DNA of 64,000 bases from Clostridium sp. (GCA_021770825.1 JAETQD010000002.1:62001-126000), one strand, 5' to 3'. Positions 27,082-36,403 are shown, counted from the stretch's first letter. Notes: a model not told the origin generated them from the letters alone. Numbers and translations: made by a program.

Positions 27082-27987
27082 TTACAACTGAATTTCCAGA
27101 TTCTCCATCAGGTAGGCCCCATATTTCTCTTCCTGGAATCTGCTTAAGGCATCCAGAAGGGCCGTTTTATAGGTCCCGTACCCGCACCCGTACTCGCACC
27201 CGGCTGCGGACCGCACATCCCCCGGATATTCTCCGCAGAAGGAAACTGCCGAAACGGCCGCCGCTGCCAGAAGAGCCGTCTCCGTTTCTTCCAACGGCTG
27301 CCCTTTTTCTTTCCACGCAGCCGCCAGTATGGCTCCCATAACAGCCCCCGTGAGGCATCCGGTTCCCACCAGAACCACAGGCCGTTCTGTCTCATGATGC
27401 AGAAGGAGGGCCTTTCTTTTTCCACCGTCCCTGTCCCTCCAGAGAATCTTATCCACAGGTCCCGTCTCCGCTATCACCATGCTGCGGTTCTGGCTTTCCA
27501 TCTGCAATAACAGCTTTTCTGCCTCTGCCTCATGGAAAAAGTTCCCCACGCTGTCCACTCCCGTGTGGGCCAGGCTTCCCGTCAGTACGGTGTGAATCTC
27601 TGAACTGTTTCCCTTCAGTACTCCTGACCAGGGAATGGAAAAAAGCCTTGCGGCAGCCTCCCTCCGGTATCCGGAGGCTCCGGCTCCCACCGGGTCCAAA
27701 ACCACCGGAATTCCCTTTTTCCCTGCGGTCACAAGAGCCCTTTCACAGGCCGCATATTTTTCATTGGAGGGCTGGCCCAGATTCACCGCCAGTCCGCAGG
27801 CAGAGCCTGTGATCTCCTCCATCTCTTCCGCTGCCTGTGCCATGAGAGGTCTGCCCCCGATGGCAGAAATTCCATCGGCGCAGAGAGCCGCGGTCACGTA
27901 GTTGGGTATCATATGGACCAGCGGACGCTTCCTCTGCACAGCCATAAGGCCGGAAACCATTTTTTCCACAATCTGTTCTTTATTCAT
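27082..27987 (-). CDS. thiM: Hydroxyethylthiazole kinase
   Basis: Phosphorylates salvaged 4-methyl-5-hydroxyethylthiazole. The 301-residue protein has PLVHMIPNYVTAALCADGI near the N-terminus, VVLDPVGAGASGYRR, LKGNSSEI, and the GTGCLTGAVMGAILA anion-hole/catalytic loop with its conserved cysteine. The gene overlaps thiD by 8 nt. With thiW and without thiazole-synthesis genes in the operon, it points to salvage of the thiazole half. Confidence 0.94.
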   Translation of the reverse strand: MNKEQIVEKMVSGLMAVQRKRPLVHMIPNYVTAALCADGISAIGGRPLMAQAAEEMEEITGSACGLAVNLGQPSNEKYAACERALVTAGKKGIPVVLDPVGAGASGYRREAAARLFSIPWSGVLKGNSSEIHTVLTGSLAHTGVDSVGNFFHEAEAEKLLLQMESQNRSMVIAETGPVDKILWRDRDGGKRKALLLHHETERPVVLVGTGCLTGAVMGAILAAAWKEKGQPLEETETALLAAAAVSAVSFCGEYPGDVRSAAGCEYGCGYGTYKTALLDALSRFQEEKYGAYLMENLEIQL

Positions 27988-28792
27988 GGTCTGCTTCCTC
28001 CAAAGACGGCTCCGGAATCCGGAAACAATGATTCAAGGGTCCATTTCCATGTCCCAGTCCCGGTTCATGCCTCAGAGCCCCTGTCAGGTACTGCTTTGCC
28101 TTTTTTACCGCCGTCTCCAGGTCCCATCCCATGGCCAGCCCGCAGGCAATGGCAGATGAGAGGGTACAGCCTGTTCCATGGGAGTTTTTCACCTCCAGCC
28201 GCTTTCCGGGAAACCACTTTGCGGTCCCCAAAAAGGCAAGGCAGTCACTGGCATCCCCTGCCATATGGCCCCCTTTGACCAGGACGGCTCCATGAAACCG
28301 CCCGGAAATCTGCAGGGCAGCCTGCTCCATATCTTCCGGAGTCAGAATACGGCTGCCCCATATGACCTCTGCCTCCGGCACATTGGGCGTAATCACAGAA
28401 ACCAGCGGATACAGCTCCCGAAAGGCTGCCTCCATGGCCGCCTCATCCATTAACCTCCGTCCGCTGGTGGAAACCATGACCGGGTCCAGCACCACATGGC
28501 CGGGCCTGTATTTTTTAAGAGTCTCCGCTGCCAGTAAGACTGCTTTCTTGGACGGCAGCATCCCGATTTTCACCGCATCCGGCGTAATGTCTGAAAAAAC
28601 GGCGTCCAACTGGCCCTTCAGGATGGCCTCCTCTGTCTCTGAAACGGCAAAAACGCCCTGGGTATTCTGAACCGTCAGGGCGGTAATTGCACTCATGCCG
28701 TACATTCCGAAGGCTGTTATGGTTTTTAAGTCAGCCTGTATGCCGGCTCCTCCGGAGCAGTCGGAGCCGGCAATGGTAAGAACAGTCCTCAT
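27980..28792 (-). CDS. thiD: Hydroxymethylpyrimidine (phosphate) kinase
   Basis: Phosphorylates HMP and HMP phosphate to the pyrophosphate used by ThiE. 270 residues in the ribokinase fold, with TIAGSDCSGGAGIQADLKT at the N-terminus, VVLDPVMVSTSGRRL, ITPNVPEAEVI, and the catalytic SHGTGCTLSSAIACGLA loop. Overlaps thiW by 4 nt and thiM by 8 nt, giving a tightly coupled operon. Confidence 0.95.
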   Translation of the reverse strand: MRTVLTIAGSDCSGGAGIQADLKTITAFGMYGMSAITALTVQNTQGVFAVSETEEAILKGQLDAVFSDITPDAVKIGMLPSKKAVLLAAETLKKYRPGHVVLDPVMVSTSGRRLMDEAAMEAAFRELYPLVSVITPNVPEAEVIWGSRILTPEDMEQAALQISGRFHGAVLVKGGHMAGDASDCLAFLGTAKWFPGKRLEVKNSHGTGCTLSSAIACGLAMGWDLETAVKKAKQYLTGALRHEPGLGHGNGPLNHCFRIPEPSLEEADHE

Positions 28793-29298
28793 GACTGCTC
28801 CAGCATGCCTCTAAGGTAATCCAGGGCATGGCTTTTGGACAGCGCACCCACCAGAATGGCTGCCATAACCGTTCCGCAGGCCGTGCTCATGAAGAACGGC
28901 ATCACATAGGTAAATAACGCCGCTTCTTTTCCCATCACGAGGGTTGCCACCGGAAAGCAGAGCATTCCTCCGATCAGTCCGGTTCCCACTACCTCGCCCA
29001 CATACGTGGGAAGCAGCTTCTGTGTCTTCTCATAAACCACTCCGCAGACAAAGGCGCCCACCATGCTGCCCGGGAAAGCCAGAAGACTTCCGGTTCCCAT
29101 GAGGTTTCTGATGAGGGAGGTGCAGAATGCCGCCATCACTCCGTAGGCAGGCCCTAAGAATACGGCACAGATTACATTCACCAGGTGCTGGATTGGGTAG
29201 CATTTGGATGCACCGATGGGGATGGAAAAGCTGGACATTGCCACGGTCAGGGCCACCAGCATGGCAGCAGTTACGGTTTTCTTCACTGTGATTTTCAT
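28789..29298 (-). CDS. thiW: ThiW, thiazole-specific ECF transporter substrate-binding subunit
   Basis: 169 residues with five to six membrane helices and a repeated small-residue pattern typical of energy-coupling-factor S components. N-terminal VALTVAMSSFSIPIGASKCYPIQH and VICAVFLGPAYGVMAAF match the ThiW family. It would bring in the thiazole moiety, using ATPase/T-subunits encoded elsewhere. Lies between thiC (13 nt) and thiD (4-nt overlap) under TPP control. Confidence 0.88.
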   Translation of the reverse strand: MKITVKKTVTAAMLVALTVAMSSFSIPIGASKCYPIQHLVNVICAVFLGPAYGVMAAFCTSLIRNLMGTGSLLAFPGSMVGAFVCGVVYEKTQKLLPTYVGEVVGTGLIGGMLCFPVATLVMGKEAALFTYVMPFFMSTACGTVMAAILVGALSKSHALDYLRGMLEQS

Positions 29299-29311
29299 GA
29301 TTCATCTCTCC

Positions 29312-30619
29312 TTATTCGTCAAAGATACTTACAATCTCTCCGTCGAGAATCCGATTCATATTTTTAACGGCACAGAAGTTTCCGCACATGGAGCAGGTGT
29401 CTTCCTTCTCCGGTTTTGCCTCTGCACGGTAGCGTTTCGCCTTTTCCGGGTCAATGGCCAGGGAGAACATCTTATCCCAGTCCAGGTTTTTTCTGGCCAG
29501 GCTCATCTCGTTGTCCCAGTCGGCTGCGCCGCGGACGCCCTTGGCAATGTCGGCCGCATGGGCTGCGATTCTGGAGGCGATAATTCCCTCCTTCACATCG
29601 TCCAGATTGGGAAGTCTTAAGTGCTCGGCGGGAGTCACATAGCAGAGGAAGGAAGCTCCGCTTGCCGCTGCGATGGCGCCTCCGATGGCTGCTGTGATAT
29701 GGTCATAGCCCGGAGCCACATCGGTCACCAGCGGGCCCAGTACATAGAAGGGCGCGCCCTTGCAGATCTCCTTCTGGATTTTCATGTTGGCCTCGATCTG
29801 GTTTAAGGGCATGTGGCCGGGTCCCTCAATGATCACCTGCACATCCTTTTCCCAGGCTCTTCTGGTGAGTTCTCCAAGAGTCACCAGCTCCTCAATCTGG
29901 GAAATGTCGCTGGCATCCTTAATACATCCGGGACGGCAGGCATCTCCAAGGCTTAAGGTCACATCGTACTGGCGGCAGATTTCCAGGATGTCGTCGTAAT
30001 GCTCGTAGAAGGGGTTCTCCTTTCCTGTCATTTCCATCCAGGCAAAGATAATGGAGCCGCCCCGGGATACAATATTTGTGAGGCGCTTGTTCTCCTTAAA
30101 CCGTTTGGCTGTGGACTTGTTGATTCCGCAGTGGATGGTCATAAAGTCCACGCCGTCCTCCGCATGCATTCTCACAATATCCAGCCATTCCTCCGTGGTG
30201 ATTTCCTTTAAGGCCTTGTGGTAATAAACCACGGCATCGTAAATCGGAACGGTACCAATAATTGCCGGGCATTCTTTTGTGAGCCGTCTGCGGAATACTC
30301 TGGTGTCTCCAAAGGAGCTTAAATCCATGATGGACTCTGCTCCCATCTTCACGGCACTGTTTACCTTCTCCACCTCCACATCCAGGTCCTTGCAGTCTCT
30401 GGATGTGCCCAGGTTCACGTTGATTTTTGTTTTCAGCATGGAGCCGATTCCATTGGGATCAATGGAGGTATGTACCTTGTTGCAGGGAATGGCAACCTGC
30501 CCTTTGGCAACCAGGGCACGGATTTCTTCCGCTGTCATCTTTTCTTTTTCTGCCACCGCTTCCATCTCTTTGGTAATAATTCCCTGTCTGGCAGCATCCA
30601 TCTGTGTGGTGTAATTCAT
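29312..30619 (-). CDS. thiC: Phosphomethylpyrimidine synthase (HMP-P synthase, radical SAM)
   Basis: Rearranges aminoimidazole ribotide to HMP phosphate. 435 residues, the usual length for the anaerobe-type enzyme without the long N-terminal extension. The C-terminal [4Fe-4S] site is [12 protein letters not shown], the family's CxxCxxxxC. Other segments are [26 protein letters not shown] and [16 protein letters not shown]. First gene of the thi operon, about 200 nt after the predicted transcription start, behind a TPP riboswitch. Confidence 0.97.
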   Translation of the reverse strand: MNYTTQMDAARQGIITKEMEAVAEKEKMTAEEIRALVAKGQVAIPCNKVHTSIDPNGIGSMLKTKINVNLGTSRDCKDLDVEVEKVNSAVKMGAESIMDLSSFGDTRVFRRRLTKECPAIIGTVPIYDAVVYYHKALKEITTEEWLDIVRMHAEDGVDFMTIHCGINKSTAKRFKENKRLTNIVSRGGSIIFAWMEMTGKENPFYEHYDDILEICRQYDVTLSLGDACRPGCIKDASDISQIEELVTLGELTRRAWEKDVQVIIEGPGHMPLNQIEANMKIQKEICKGAPFYVLGPLVTDVAPGYDHITAAIGGAIAAASGASFLCYVTPAEHLRLPNLDDVKEGIIASRIAAHAADIAKGVRGAADWDNEMSLARKNLDWDKMFSLAIDPEKAKRYRAEAKPEKEDTCSMCGNFCAVKNMNRILDGEIVSIFDE

Positions 30620-30651
30620 TCAATTCTCCTTTCCTTGCGAAAAATGTACAA

Positions 30652-30686
30652 TATTAAAAGGACATATCCTCTTTCGGATATGTCCC
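30652..30686 (-). terminator. Riboswitch-controlled terminator in the thiC leader
   Basis: A 10-bp perfect stem GGACATATCC/GGATATGTCC (arms 30676-30685 and 30660-30669) with a 6-nt loop is followed by a T-rich tract on the minus strand. It lies between the TPP aptamer and thiC and is the likely off-switch. Confidence 0.78.
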
Positions 30687-30699
30687 ATTCATTCTCGCA

Positions 30700-30790
30700 A
30701 TACTTCCTACGCCGGCATTATCCGTATCAGGTTCAATAGGTCGGAATCGTTCCTGCATTCCCTCTCAGCCTGCCGCGGCAAGCTCCCTCT
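30700..30790 (-). ncRNA. TPP (THI-box) riboswitch upstream of thiC
   Basis: Minus strand, conserved blocks in order: GGGAGCTTG, GGCTGAGAGGGAATGC, GACCTATTGAACCTGATACG, GATAATGCCGGCGTAGG. This is the full THI box. Binding of thiamine pyrophosphate should favour the terminator at 30652-30686. Confidence 0.95.
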
Positions 30791-30828
30791 TTGTAAATAT
30801 GAAATTGTTTGGATTTCTCTACCCTTTC

Positions 30829-30856
30829 AGTATAGCATGATTTTTCCAGATTGCAA
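30829..30856 (-). promoter_or_regulatory. thi operon promoter
   Basis: Minus strand: TTGCAA (30851-30856), 16-nt spacer, TATACT (30829-30834). The transcript starts near 30822, just before the TPP aptamer. Confidence 0.75.
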
Positions 30857-30865
30857 GTACCGGTT

Positions 30866-32473
30866 TTAATTAAGTGTTCCGTTCAGCACCCGGAAATCTC
30901 CGGCCAGGTCCCCCTCGGCACCGTTTTTCTCATAAATCCGGCCGTCCTGCTCATACGTATACACCCGGACATCGTCCACATAAATCTTCTTATCTCCGGT
31001 GATGGAAATATTATACTGGTCCTGCCAGGGAAATTCCAAGGTATAGGTATTTGCTCCTGTCAGGTGTACCCGCTTTTCCAGGTTTCCCACCTGTACCTTC
31101 ACATCCGCGCCTGCATAATCGGATTCCGCATGAAAGTCCACATAGAGCTTGTCGTTCCCCGGAAGGCGGCCTGTGATGTTCTGGGTAATAGCGCTGTTGC
31201 TGTTTATCACCGCCATCTTTGTTCCGTTCCGCTCCTCCACCGTACTGGTTCCGGAAAAGCTCCATCCCTCTTTTCCCAGCCCGAACTGGCTGTTGTATAC
31301 GCAGTTGTTTACATAATTCCTGTACACCCAAAGCCCGTAGCCGCTGGTGGTTTCCAGAAGAACAGGCGCTAAGCTGCGGACAAAATCATCCACCTGGTCC
31401 TCCCGAATCTGGGTATTGGAGGAATAGGCCTCTGTGGAATCCATATAGAGAAGCTGTTCCACATAAAACCGCTTGCCGCTGGCTTCGTAGAGACTTCTCA
31501 GATTTCTCTGCATGGTCCTTAGGGCCGTATCCGCTGTGATTCTGTCATTCTCGTTTTTCTGTCCCATGGACACGCTGTACATGAGAGCAGAATAGGGAGC
31601 ACCCTCGCAGGAATAGGTGGCACTGTGAGAATAGTAGGTGAAGGTGTCTTCCCCTGTATACACCCGGTCCCCATCGGCCCGCACCTCCATGGAAAGGCCC
31701 GGGAACACCTGCTGGGTTTCCTGTAAAAATTCCATCAGATACTGATCGTAGTACTCATAAAAAAGCTCCGCTGACGGATGATCTCCATAGGGCAGATACA
31801 CCTCATCAAAGGTTTTAAACCGCCCGCCGTACCAGTCATTGACCTCCTCCAGGGTATACTTCCCGCGAAGGTATGCCGTAAACCCGCTCTGCTTTGCCAT
31901 GCGGATTCTTAAGCTCATGGAAAGCTCCCGGTCCATATTCCAGATATAATTCCAGAAATCCTCCCAGGTAATAAAACCGCTGTGGAAATTGGAATGGGCC
32001 GATGCGGTTTCGTAAAGCCGCCTGGCGTAGTCCCGCCATCCGTACCAGTCCTCGCTTCCCTTCTGTGTCACACTGTCATACCGGGCCGGGATTTCCGCCG
32101 TTCCGTAATAATCCCAGGTGTAGCCCACCCGCAGAACCACCCAGAGACCATTGCGTTCGGCGCAGTCCATCACCTCATCCAGCCGTTCAAAGGCCGCTTC
32201 ATTGAAATACATATTCACCGTATTGGGCTGAAACTCCCGCCAGGGTACCACCAGAATAATGCTGTTGAACCCGTCGGCTGCAATTTTTCTTAAATTTTCC
32301 TCCATGCGGCTGTCTTCACTGTTCCAGTAGTTGATCGGCCACTCATCTCCAAAATACGTTACGGATTTTAAATACTCCGGCTTTTGCGCCCCATACGCAG
32401 GCACAGAAAAAAGGCATCCGGCTCCCATCAGAAAAGCCATTGCCATTGCCGCAATTTTTCTTTTGTAATTCAT
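30866..32473 (-). CDS. Secreted glycoside hydrolase-like protein (clan GH-A type barrel plus C-terminal carbohydrate-binding-like domain)
   Basis: 535 residues with a Sec signal peptide (hydrophobic core AMAMAFLMGAGCLFS, cleavage after AYGA near 29). Residues 35-400 read as a beta/alpha barrel: FNSIILVVPWREFQPN, NGLWVVLRVGYTWDYYG, SGFITWEDFWNYIW (Glu171, candidate acid/base) and KRFYVEQLLYM (Glu339, candidate nucleophile). The last 130 residues form a beta-rich domain (VYNSQFGLGKEGWSFSG) like family CBM4/9-type modules. The ATG at 32473 with GGAG is chosen; the frame is open upstream to 32698 but that part is AT-rich promoter DNA. Substrate unknown; it stands alone with its own promoter. Confidence 0.72.
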   Translation of the reverse strand: MNYKRKIAAMAMAFLMGAGCLFSVPAYGAQKPEYLKSVTYFGDEWPINYWNSEDSRMEENLRKIAADGFNSIILVVPWREFQPNTVNMYFNEAAFERLDEVMDCAERNGLWVVLRVGYTWDYYGTAEIPARYDSVTQKGSEDWYGWRDYARRLYETASAHSNFHSGFITWEDFWNYIWNMDRELSMSLRIRMAKQSGFTAYLRGKYTLEEVNDWYGGRFKTFDEVYLPYGDHPSAELFYEYYDQYLMEFLQETQQVFPGLSMEVRADGDRVYTGEDTFTYYSHSATYSCEGAPYSALMYSVSMGQKNENDRITADTALRTMQRNLRSLYEASGKRFYVEQLLYMDSTEAYSSNTQIREDQVDDFVRSLAPVLLETTSGYGLWVYRNYVNNCVYNSQFGLGKEGWSFSGTSTVEERNGTKMAVINSNSAITQNITGRLPGNDKLYVDFHAESDYAGADVKVQVGNLEKRVHLTGANTYTLEFPWQDQYNISITGDKKIYVDDVRVYTYEQDGRIYEKNGAEGDLAGDFRVLNGTLN

Positions 32474-32530
32474 CCCATCTCCGCCCTGCGTCCATAAATA
32501 CTGCACTGCTTTATAGCCGTGATGATATTT

Positions 32531-32559
32531 ACTATAACATAACCGTTTCACTTCTTCAA
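32531..32559 (-). promoter_or_regulatory. Promoter of the secreted glycosidase-like gene
   Basis: Minus strand: TTGAAG (32554-32559), 17-nt spacer, TATAGT (32531-32536). Confidence 0.6.
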
Positions 32560-32603
32560 TTCTTTTTATCAATATCTTTTTATCGTTTTTCAATAAAATT
32601 ATA

Positions 32604-32632
32604 TTGATTTTCGTATTATCCTGTGTTATGAT
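32604..32632 (+). promoter_or_regulatory. Promoter of the DUF2975/Xre/DUF4173 unit
   Basis: Plus strand: TTGATT (32604-32609), 17-nt spacer, TATGAT (32627-32632), then AGGAGG before the ATG at 32678. Confidence 0.65.
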
Positions 32633-32677
32633 ACTGCTACCGGAAAGGAAATATACACCAAAAACAGGAGGAAATCC

Positions 32678-33130
32678 ATGAACTGGTCCCATAAACAATC
32701 TATTTTTTTAACGAAGATCTGTATCTGGCTGTTTGTCGCCGGATACCTGTTTGTTCTGGCCGCCTGCCCCTTTTTAGTGAAGAGATTTCTGTTTTACAGC
32801 TACACCGCTTACAGAAAGCAGCCTGTCTTTTTCATGGCCACCATCTACGCCTGCGCGGTCCCGGTGGGAATCATTCTCTTCCGTCTGAATCAGCTTGTGG
32901 AGGCCATCGGAAAAGAAGATATTTTTACGGCTTCCAATATCCGGAGACTTCGTGTGATCTCCTGGATGTGCGGCGTAACCGGGCTTTTCTGCTTCCTCTC
33001 CATGCCTTACTATCTGCCATGGGGAATTCCGGGCAGCTGCATGATTCTCATGTGCCTTTTAATCCGCGTCATTAAAAATGTGTTTGAGCGGGCCAAGGAG
33101 CTGAAGGACGAAAATGATTTCACCATATAG
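32678..33130 (+). CDS. DUF2975-family membrane protein
   Basis: 150 residues with four predicted membrane helices (about 10-33, 50-67, 92-108, 115-130). The central stretch RLNQLVEAIGKEDIFTASNIRRLRVI is the typical DUF2975 loop between helices 2 and 3. Genes of this family are nearly always followed by a small Xre-type regulator, as here 15 nt downstream; the membrane protein may sense a signal for that regulator. Molecular function unknown. Confidence 0.85.
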   Translation: MNWSHKQSIFLTKICIWLFVAGYLFVLAACPFLVKRFLFYSYTAYRKQPVFFMATIYACAVPVGIILFRLNQLVEAIGKEDIFTASNIRRLRVISWMCGVTGLFCFLSMPYYLPWGIPGSCMILMCLLIRVIKNVFERAKELKDENDFTI

Positions 33131-33145
33131 AAAGGAGATTTTCCC

Positions 33146-33367
33146 ATGCCGATTATTGTAAATCTGGATGTCATGATGGCAAAGCGGAAGATTTCCGCCG
33201 GAGAGCTGGCCGAACGCGTCGGTATCACTCCCGCCAACCTGTCTATCTTAAAAAACAACAAAGCAAAAGCCGTCCGTTTTTCCACACTGGAAGCCATCTG
33301 CCGGGAGCTGCACTGCCAGCCGGGAGATATCCTGGAATTTTCTGAAGAGGAGGGAATCCATTTATGA
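33146..33367 (+). CDS. Small Xre/Cro-type helix-turn-helix regulator
   Basis: 73 residues, nearly all one HTH domain: VMMAKRKISAGELAERVGIT, then PANLSILKNNKAKAVRF as recognition region and LEAICRELHCQPGDILEF at the end. This is the compact form that accompanies DUF2975 membrane proteins. It overlaps the next gene by 4 nt (ATGA). Target unknown; autoregulation of its own unit is likely by analogy. Confidence 0.9.
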   Translation: MPIIVNLDVMMAKRKISAGELAERVGITPANLSILKNNKAKAVRFSTLEAICRELHCQPGDILEFSEEEGIHL

Positions 33368-34881
33368 CCGATTTTCATGAAACTCACGTACCGCCTGCTG
33401 CCCAGGCCCCCGCACCCCGTCCGCTCCCTGCTGCTCCGCTGGCAGCGGCCTTTGGAATCTATGGACCCATCTGTCTGGCCATGGGAATCTTTTACACCTT
33501 CTGCTTTTATAAAAACCCGCACTCCGTCACCTGGCCCTTATTTTCGGCTGTCGGATACCTGGTTTTATGCAGACTTTTTAAGGAACTTGGCCTTACCATA
33601 AAAAAGGACTCCTGGTTTCTCATGGGAACCTCATTCCTTGTGAGCCTTTCCATGTGCCTGACCGGAAGTGCCTTCCTCCACTCCTGCGGCCGCCTTGCCC
33701 TGTTTCTCCTCCTGGCTGTTTTCCTGATCCACCAGCTTTACGAGGACCGTACCTGGCAGGTGGGAACCTGGATTCTTGCCATCTTCCGGTACTGCGGCTC
33801 CCTCATCTGCCTTCTCCCGGTCCCCTTCCTCCATGCGTCGGCCTTTTCCAAATCCGGGAAGGCCTCCGGAAGTAAAAATCTCCTTCTGGTTTTTGCCGGT
33901 GTCTGTGCCTCCATCCCCTTAACCATCCTGGTGATCTGGCTCCTCGGCAGTGCGGATGCCGTATTTTCCAGCCTGGTATCCCGGCTGTTTCAGGACTTTT
34001 TCCGGCTGGGGACCCTGATTTCCATAGGTACAAGCTCCCTTTTTGCCGCCGTGGTTTTTTACAGCATTCTCTGTACACGCTTTGCACCGCCAAAGCACGA
34101 AAAAGGAACCTGCCGCAGAAGTGGAAATCCCCTGGCTGCCGTCAGCTTTTTAGGCACCATCGTCCTCTTTTACGGGACCTTCTGCATCATCCAGATTTAC
34201 TATCTGTTTCTGCACCAGGGCTCGCTTCCGGAATCCATGACCTACGCCCAGTACGCCCACCAGGGCTTTTACCAGCTTGTGTTTGTCATCTTCATTAACC
34301 TGGCTCTGGTTCTTGGATTTTTAAAGTACATCCGTCCCACCATGCTTTTACGGCTCACCCTTGCCTTCATCAGCGGATGTACCGTAATCATGACCGCCTC
34401 CGCCGCCTACCGCATGGTGCTTTATGTGGCCTGCTACCATCTCACCCTTTTGAGGCTTCTGGTTCTCTGGTTCCTGGCCATGGTCACGGTTCTCATGGCA
34501 GGGATTTTCAGGCTGATTTTCAAGGACAGCTTTCCATTGTTCCGCTACGGGATTCTGGTGGTGTCCGTCTTCTATGTGGTTCTGGCCTTTGCCAGGCCGG
34601 ATGCGGTCATTGCCCGCTATAATCTCACCCATGCAAACGTTTCCCACAGCGACCTGTACTACTTACAGTCCCTGTCCACCGATGCAGCTCCGGCCCTCTT
34701 AAAATATCTTCCCGCAGAAGAATCCTGTTTTGAGCCATGGGGCGGCCGTGAACAGTATCTGCGTTCCTTCTTAAACCATCAGCCGGAGCAGACCTTTGCT
34801 CTCTCTTTACGCCGTTACAATTTCTCCTCCGCCAGAGCCAACCGTCTTTTTGCTCTCGCACTTACAAAAATCCCGGACTGA
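33364..34881 (+). CDS. DUF4173/DUF4153-like polytopic membrane protein
   Basis: 505 residues with about 11-12 membrane helices and a soluble C-terminal tail of about 90 residues. The segment ESMTYAQYAHQGFYQLVFV is the hallmark of the DUF4173 family. The Pro/Ala-rich N-terminus (PPAAQAPAPRPLPAAPLA) precedes the first helix. Translationally coupled to the Xre regulator, so it is probably its target or partner. The family has no known activity; its size and layout would allow transport or a sensor role. Confidence 0.78.
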   Translation: MTDFHETHVPPAAQAPAPRPLPAAPLAAAFGIYGPICLAMGIFYTFCFYKNPHSVTWPLFSAVGYLVLCRLFKELGLTIKKDSWFLMGTSFLVSLSMCLTGSAFLHSCGRLALFLLLAVFLIHQLYEDRTWQVGTWILAIFRYCGSLICLLPVPFLHASAFSKSGKASGSKNLLLVFAGVCASIPLTILVIWLLGSADAVFSSLVSRLFQDFFRLGTLISIGTSSLFAAVVFYSILCTRFAPPKHEKGTCRRSGNPLAAVSFLGTIVLFYGTFCIIQIYYLFLHQGSLPESMTYAQYAHQGFYQLVFVIFINLALVLGFLKYIRPTMLLRLTLAFISGCTVIMTASAAYRMVLYVACYHLTLLRLLVLWFLAMVTVLMAGIFRLIFKDSFPLFRYGILVVSVFYVVLAFARPDAVIARYNLTHANVSHSDLYYLQSLSTDAAPALLKYLPAEESCFEPWGGREQYLRSFLNHQPEQTFALSLRRYNFSSARANRLFALALTKIPD

Positions 34882-34900
34882 TTCGCAGCCCGGGATTTTC
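34866..34900. terminator. Bidirectional terminator between convergent genes
   Basis: AAATCCCGG/CCGGGATTT-type hairpin with a 12-nt loop and T-rich tails on both strands. Its left arm lies in the last codons of the DUF4173 gene; the right side precedes the stop of the AbgB-like gene. Confidence 0.7.
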
Positions 34901-34913
34901 CATTCTTCTTAAT

Positions 34914-36359
34914 TTATTTTGTCATTCCAAGGGCTCTCGGCCTGCATCCGTCAGGAATCGGGCACAGGTAGGTATCGCCCTCCAGTGTCTCTTCCATCTC
35001 TGCCTTGGCTTCTTCGATCACAGCCGGGTCCTCATACATGTCGATGGCTGCTCCTGCCATGGCCTTTGCCGCATAGATCAGTCCCTTATGGGCCAGTCCG
35101 CTCTTTCCCTGGGTTACCACCTGCCAGGAATGTCCCGGGGTTCCGGCCGCCCATGTGGCCACATAAGCCTGAGCGGTGGGGCAGTTCCAGCTCACATCAC
35201 CCACGTCTGTGGAGCCGAAGGACATGATTCCCACCGGGTCAAAGGGAGCCACGAACCTGTACATTACCTCTCCCTTATGGGCCAGCACTTCCTTCTTTGT
35301 TGCCTTATCACAGGATTTTGCCACCTTCTCCAGGGATTCGTAGCAGCTTTCGCCAACACTCTCATGGATTGCCTTTGCAAGGGCCATCTCTTCTTCCGTG
35401 TATTCCGGTGCACCGAGCTCTGTCAGATTCTCCCACAGCTTCTTTGCTATCACCTTATTGCTGATTAAGTTGGAACATCCCTTTACGAAGTCGATTTCCA
35501 CTCTTGTCTCTGTCATATGGGCTGCGCCCTCTGCAATCTTATTGACCCGCTGGTAAATTTCCTCCACCTGTTTGTTCTTCGGTGCGCGAATCAGGTAAAG
35601 CACCTCCGCATAGGGCTGAACCACGTTGGGGGAATAGCCTCCGGTATTGGTGATGGCATAATGGATTCTGGCCTCGGAAATCACATGCTCGCGGAGGAAC
35701 TGGACTCCCATATTCATAAGCTCGCAGGCATCCAGGGCGCTTCTTCCAAGGTGGGGAGCTCCGCCTGCATGGGCGCTGGTTCCGTAGAATTTATATGCCA
35801 CCTGGTAGTTGGCCAGAGAGCTTCCCGTGTCAGCTCTGGTGAGATCGCCGGGATGCCAGGTAATGGCCGCATCCAGACCGGAGAATGCGCCGCCCTTGGC
35901 CATGAAAGCCTTACCGGAGCCGCCCTCCTCGCCGGGGCATCCAAAATAGATGACCGTACCGGATTTTTTGCTTTCTTCCAGATATCTCTTTACGCCGATG
36001 GCCGCAGAGAGGGAGGCCGTTCCAAGCATATTGTGGCCGCAGCCATGTCCCGGGGCACCTGCATGCACCTGTTTTTTCTCCACGGCGCCCGCCTCCTGGT
36101 CCAGGCCGGATAAGGCGTCAAACTCACCAAGGAATCCGATCACCGGCTTTCCGGAGCCAAAGGTGCCTTTAAAAGCCGTTGCCACTCCTGCCAGATTGGT
36201 CTCCACCTCAAAGCCTTCCTGTTTAAGGAGCTCGCAGAGCACCTTCATGGATTTTTCCTCTGTGAATGCAGTCTCTGCACATCCCCAGATCTCATCGCTG
36301 GCCTCTAAAATTTCAGCTGCCTTTTTGTCAATTTCTTCCCATGCTGTCTGTTTTCCCAT
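34914..36359 (-). CDS. abgB: M20-family amidohydrolase, AbgB-like (p-aminobenzoyl-glutamate hydrolase subunit B type)
   Basis: 481 residues. Metal-site segments HGCGHNMLG and FGCPGEEGGSGKAFM, plus the dimerisation-domain start YQVAYKFYGTSAHAGGAP, match M20D amidohydrolases. Length, MSFGSTDVGDVSWNCPTAQ and PGHSWQVVTQGKS fit AbgB rather than the shorter hippurate hydrolases. AbgB with AbgA splits p-aminobenzoyl-glutamate, a folate breakdown product; no abgA or abgT is nearby, so it may act alone or on another amide. Cytosolic. Confidence 0.82.
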   Translation of the reverse strand: MGKQTAWEEIDKKAAEILEASDEIWGCAETAFTEEKSMKVLCELLKQEGFEVETNLAGVATAFKGTFGSGKPVIGFLGEFDALSGLDQEAGAVEKKQVHAGAPGHGCGHNMLGTASLSAAIGVKRYLEESKKSGTVIYFGCPGEEGGSGKAFMAKGGAFSGLDAAITWHPGDLTRADTGSSLANYQVAYKFYGTSAHAGGAPHLGRSALDACELMNMGVQFLREHVISEARIHYAITNTGGYSPNVVQPYAEVLYLIRAPKNKQVEEIYQRVNKIAEGAAHMTETRVEIDFVKGCSNLISNKVIAKKLWENLTELGAPEYTEEEMALAKAIHESVGESCYESLEKVAKSCDKATKKEVLAHKGEVMYRFVAPFDPVGIMSFGSTDVGDVSWNCPTAQAYVATWAAGTPGHSWQVVTQGKSGLAHKGLIYAAKAMAGAAIDMYEDPAVIEEAKAEMEETLEGDTYLCPIPDGCRPRALGMTK

Positions 36360-36403
36360 CTCTTCCTCACCTTTCTTTTTTTATTTACGAACCACTTATT
36401 ATA

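Noticed and set aside
32474-32698. N-terminal extension of the secreted glycosidase-like protein
   Set aside because: The stretch contains the divergent promoters, and the signal peptide starts at the ATG at 32473 with its own ribosome site.
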